Shown here: in pieces, positions 63,344 through 64,000 of the stretch
Layout: each line of letters begins with the position of its first letter
Position numbering within the stretch: position 1 is the stretch's first letter
NCBI RefSeq assembly: GCF_003324485.1
Contig: NZ_QODK01000003.1
Span: forward strand, 496,001-560,000
Length of the DNA: 64,000 nucleotides
Direction of reading: 5' to 3'
DNA from: Cohaesibacter intestini
GTDB taxonomy: Bacteria; Pseudomonadota; Alphaproteobacteria; Rhizobiales; Cohaesibacteraceae
Translations under genes and position numbers: made by a program
Notes under the pieces: model-generated
Told to the model about the DNA's origin: nothing
What the model saw: the letters and a program-made list of their open reading frames with translations, nothing else
The model's database searches: none

Positions 63344-64000
63344 TCATTCGGGCTTGCAGATCTGTCGATTTGCTATGGCCTTTGCCGTTCTGAGCAGCAG
63401 ACCGACAATAACTGGAATTAGTAGACCAAATAGACCAATGCCTGCAATGAGATGAAGGTCTGATTGCGCTTTTTCCGCAAACAATAATGTTGCGATGGTC
63501 AGGGCAGCCAAGGGGAAGCTGTAAGCCCACCACGACATGGCAAAGGGAATCCGCGACAGTTTTGGCAATTGGGTGAGAATGATCAGGAAGAAGACAATGC
63601 CGGTATTGTAGAGAATCCGCGCAAAGGGATCGAGCCCTCCGGTCAGGCTGACATAAGCCACAAAGCCCACCGCAGGCGGGGCGATCAGGATCATCAGGGT
63701 CGGCAGCAGCCGCTCGGGCAGGGGATTGTGAAAGACCAGCCGGTTGAAGACCAGTGTCAGCAGTACGATCCAGAAGACGATCCCGACCGAGAAATAGAAC
63801 CAACCCAGCTCGATCAGGCCAAAGCGGCTCGCAGCGATTGGCACGATGATGTTGCCAACCACCGGAATGAACCAGGCCGGGTTGAGGGTCAGGGTTTCAA
63901 ATGTCCGGTGGCCGATCCAGGCTGTTAACACCGCCAACGTACCCAACAGATGCAGCCCGGCCCCCAGCGCCCACACGCCTACAGCCAGCCCATGGGAGAA
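63344..64000 (-). CDS. SLAC1/TDT-type membrane transporter (partial)
   Basis: The 3' part of a gene running beyond the right edge; the frame stays open through the last base and continues upstream of 63976 as FSHGLAVGVWALG. The visible 218 residues have about seven hydrophobic segments. WFIPVVGNIIVPIAASRFG and FNRLVFHNPLPERLLPTLMI are signatures of the tellurite-resistance/dicarboxylate transporter (TDT, SLAC1 anion channel) family, related to TehA and sulfite exporters. A small anion such as sulfite, malate or tellurite is plausible; the start of the protein is not visible. It lies upstream of cydDC on the same strand. Confidence 0.8.
   Translation of the reverse strand, partial: FSHGLAVGVWALGAGLHLLGTLAVLTAWIGHRTFETLTLNPAWFIPVVGNIIVPIAASRFGLIELGWFYFSVGIVFWIVLLTLVFNRLVFHNPLPERLLPTLMILIAPPAVGFVAYVSLTGGLDPFARILYNTGIVFFLIILTQLPKLSRIPFAMSWWAYSFPLAALTIATLLFAEKAQSDLHLIAGIGLFGLLIPVIVGLLLRTAKAIANRQICKPE

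Overview
The window comes from an alphaproteobacterium, most likely a marine or soil member of the Hyphomicrobiales (Rhizobiales), Cohaesibacter-like in gene content. This is an inference from the iol gene style, the NasS-NasT/NrtABC/NirBD/NasA nitrate cluster and the abundance of TRAP and RbsABC-type transporters. There are no rRNA genes, CRISPR arrays or complete insertion sequences.

Layout. (1) 1-13.2 kb is a uronate catabolic locus. After the end of a gamma-glutamyltransferase gene and an aldo/keto reductase come a GntR/FadR-type regulator and, divergently, uxaC, a TRAP transporter (dctP, dctQ, dctM), kdgF, kduI, uxuA, uxaA, uxaB and kduD. These genes import hexuronates and convert glucuronate-type, galacturonate-type and unsaturated uronates to 2-keto-3-deoxygluconate. 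(2) 13.2-32.9 kb is a myo-inositol (and probably inositol-isomer) locus. It holds two LacI regulators, an IolI-like isomerase, iolG, an RbsABC-type importer, two further Gfo/Idh/MocA dehydrogenases with a TIM-barrel enzyme, and iolD-iolC-iolB-aldolase. Five LacI-type operators built on TTGCAA halves tie the locus together. It is interrupted at 16.9-18.8 kb by an A/T-richer cassette of nuclease-like genes: an Mrr-type endonuclease and two small PD-(D/E)XK-like genes, the last broken by a 4-bp duplication. (3) 33.1-35.3 kb carries a MarR-like regulator fused to a long unrecognised domain, and a 45-aa gene. (4) 35.5-48.6 kb is the assimilatory nitrate operon, read leftward: nasT-nasS, then nrtA-nrtB-nrtCD-nirB-nirD-nasA-cysG. 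A sigma-54 promoter, two tandem hexaloop hairpins and an intrinsic terminator precede nrtA, the layout expected for NasT (ANTAR) antitermination.

(5) 48.8-59.3 kb is a mixed region: tRNA-Gln(UUG), tRNA-Pro(UGG), a MAPEG protein, a nitronate monooxygenase-like enzyme, a CDF metal exporter, a D-amino-acid aminotransferase, a flavoprotein, a BTLCP cysteine proteinase-like protein and two CoA-transferases. (6) 59.6-64 kb holds cydDC, needed for cytochrome bd assembly, behind an FNR/FixK-like box, and the end of a SLAC1/TDT-type transporter gene that runs off the right edge.

The main second-look items are the nitrate leader RNA, the LacI operator network, the broken nuclease cassette, the truncated CysG, the fused NrtCD ATPase and the MarR fusion protein.
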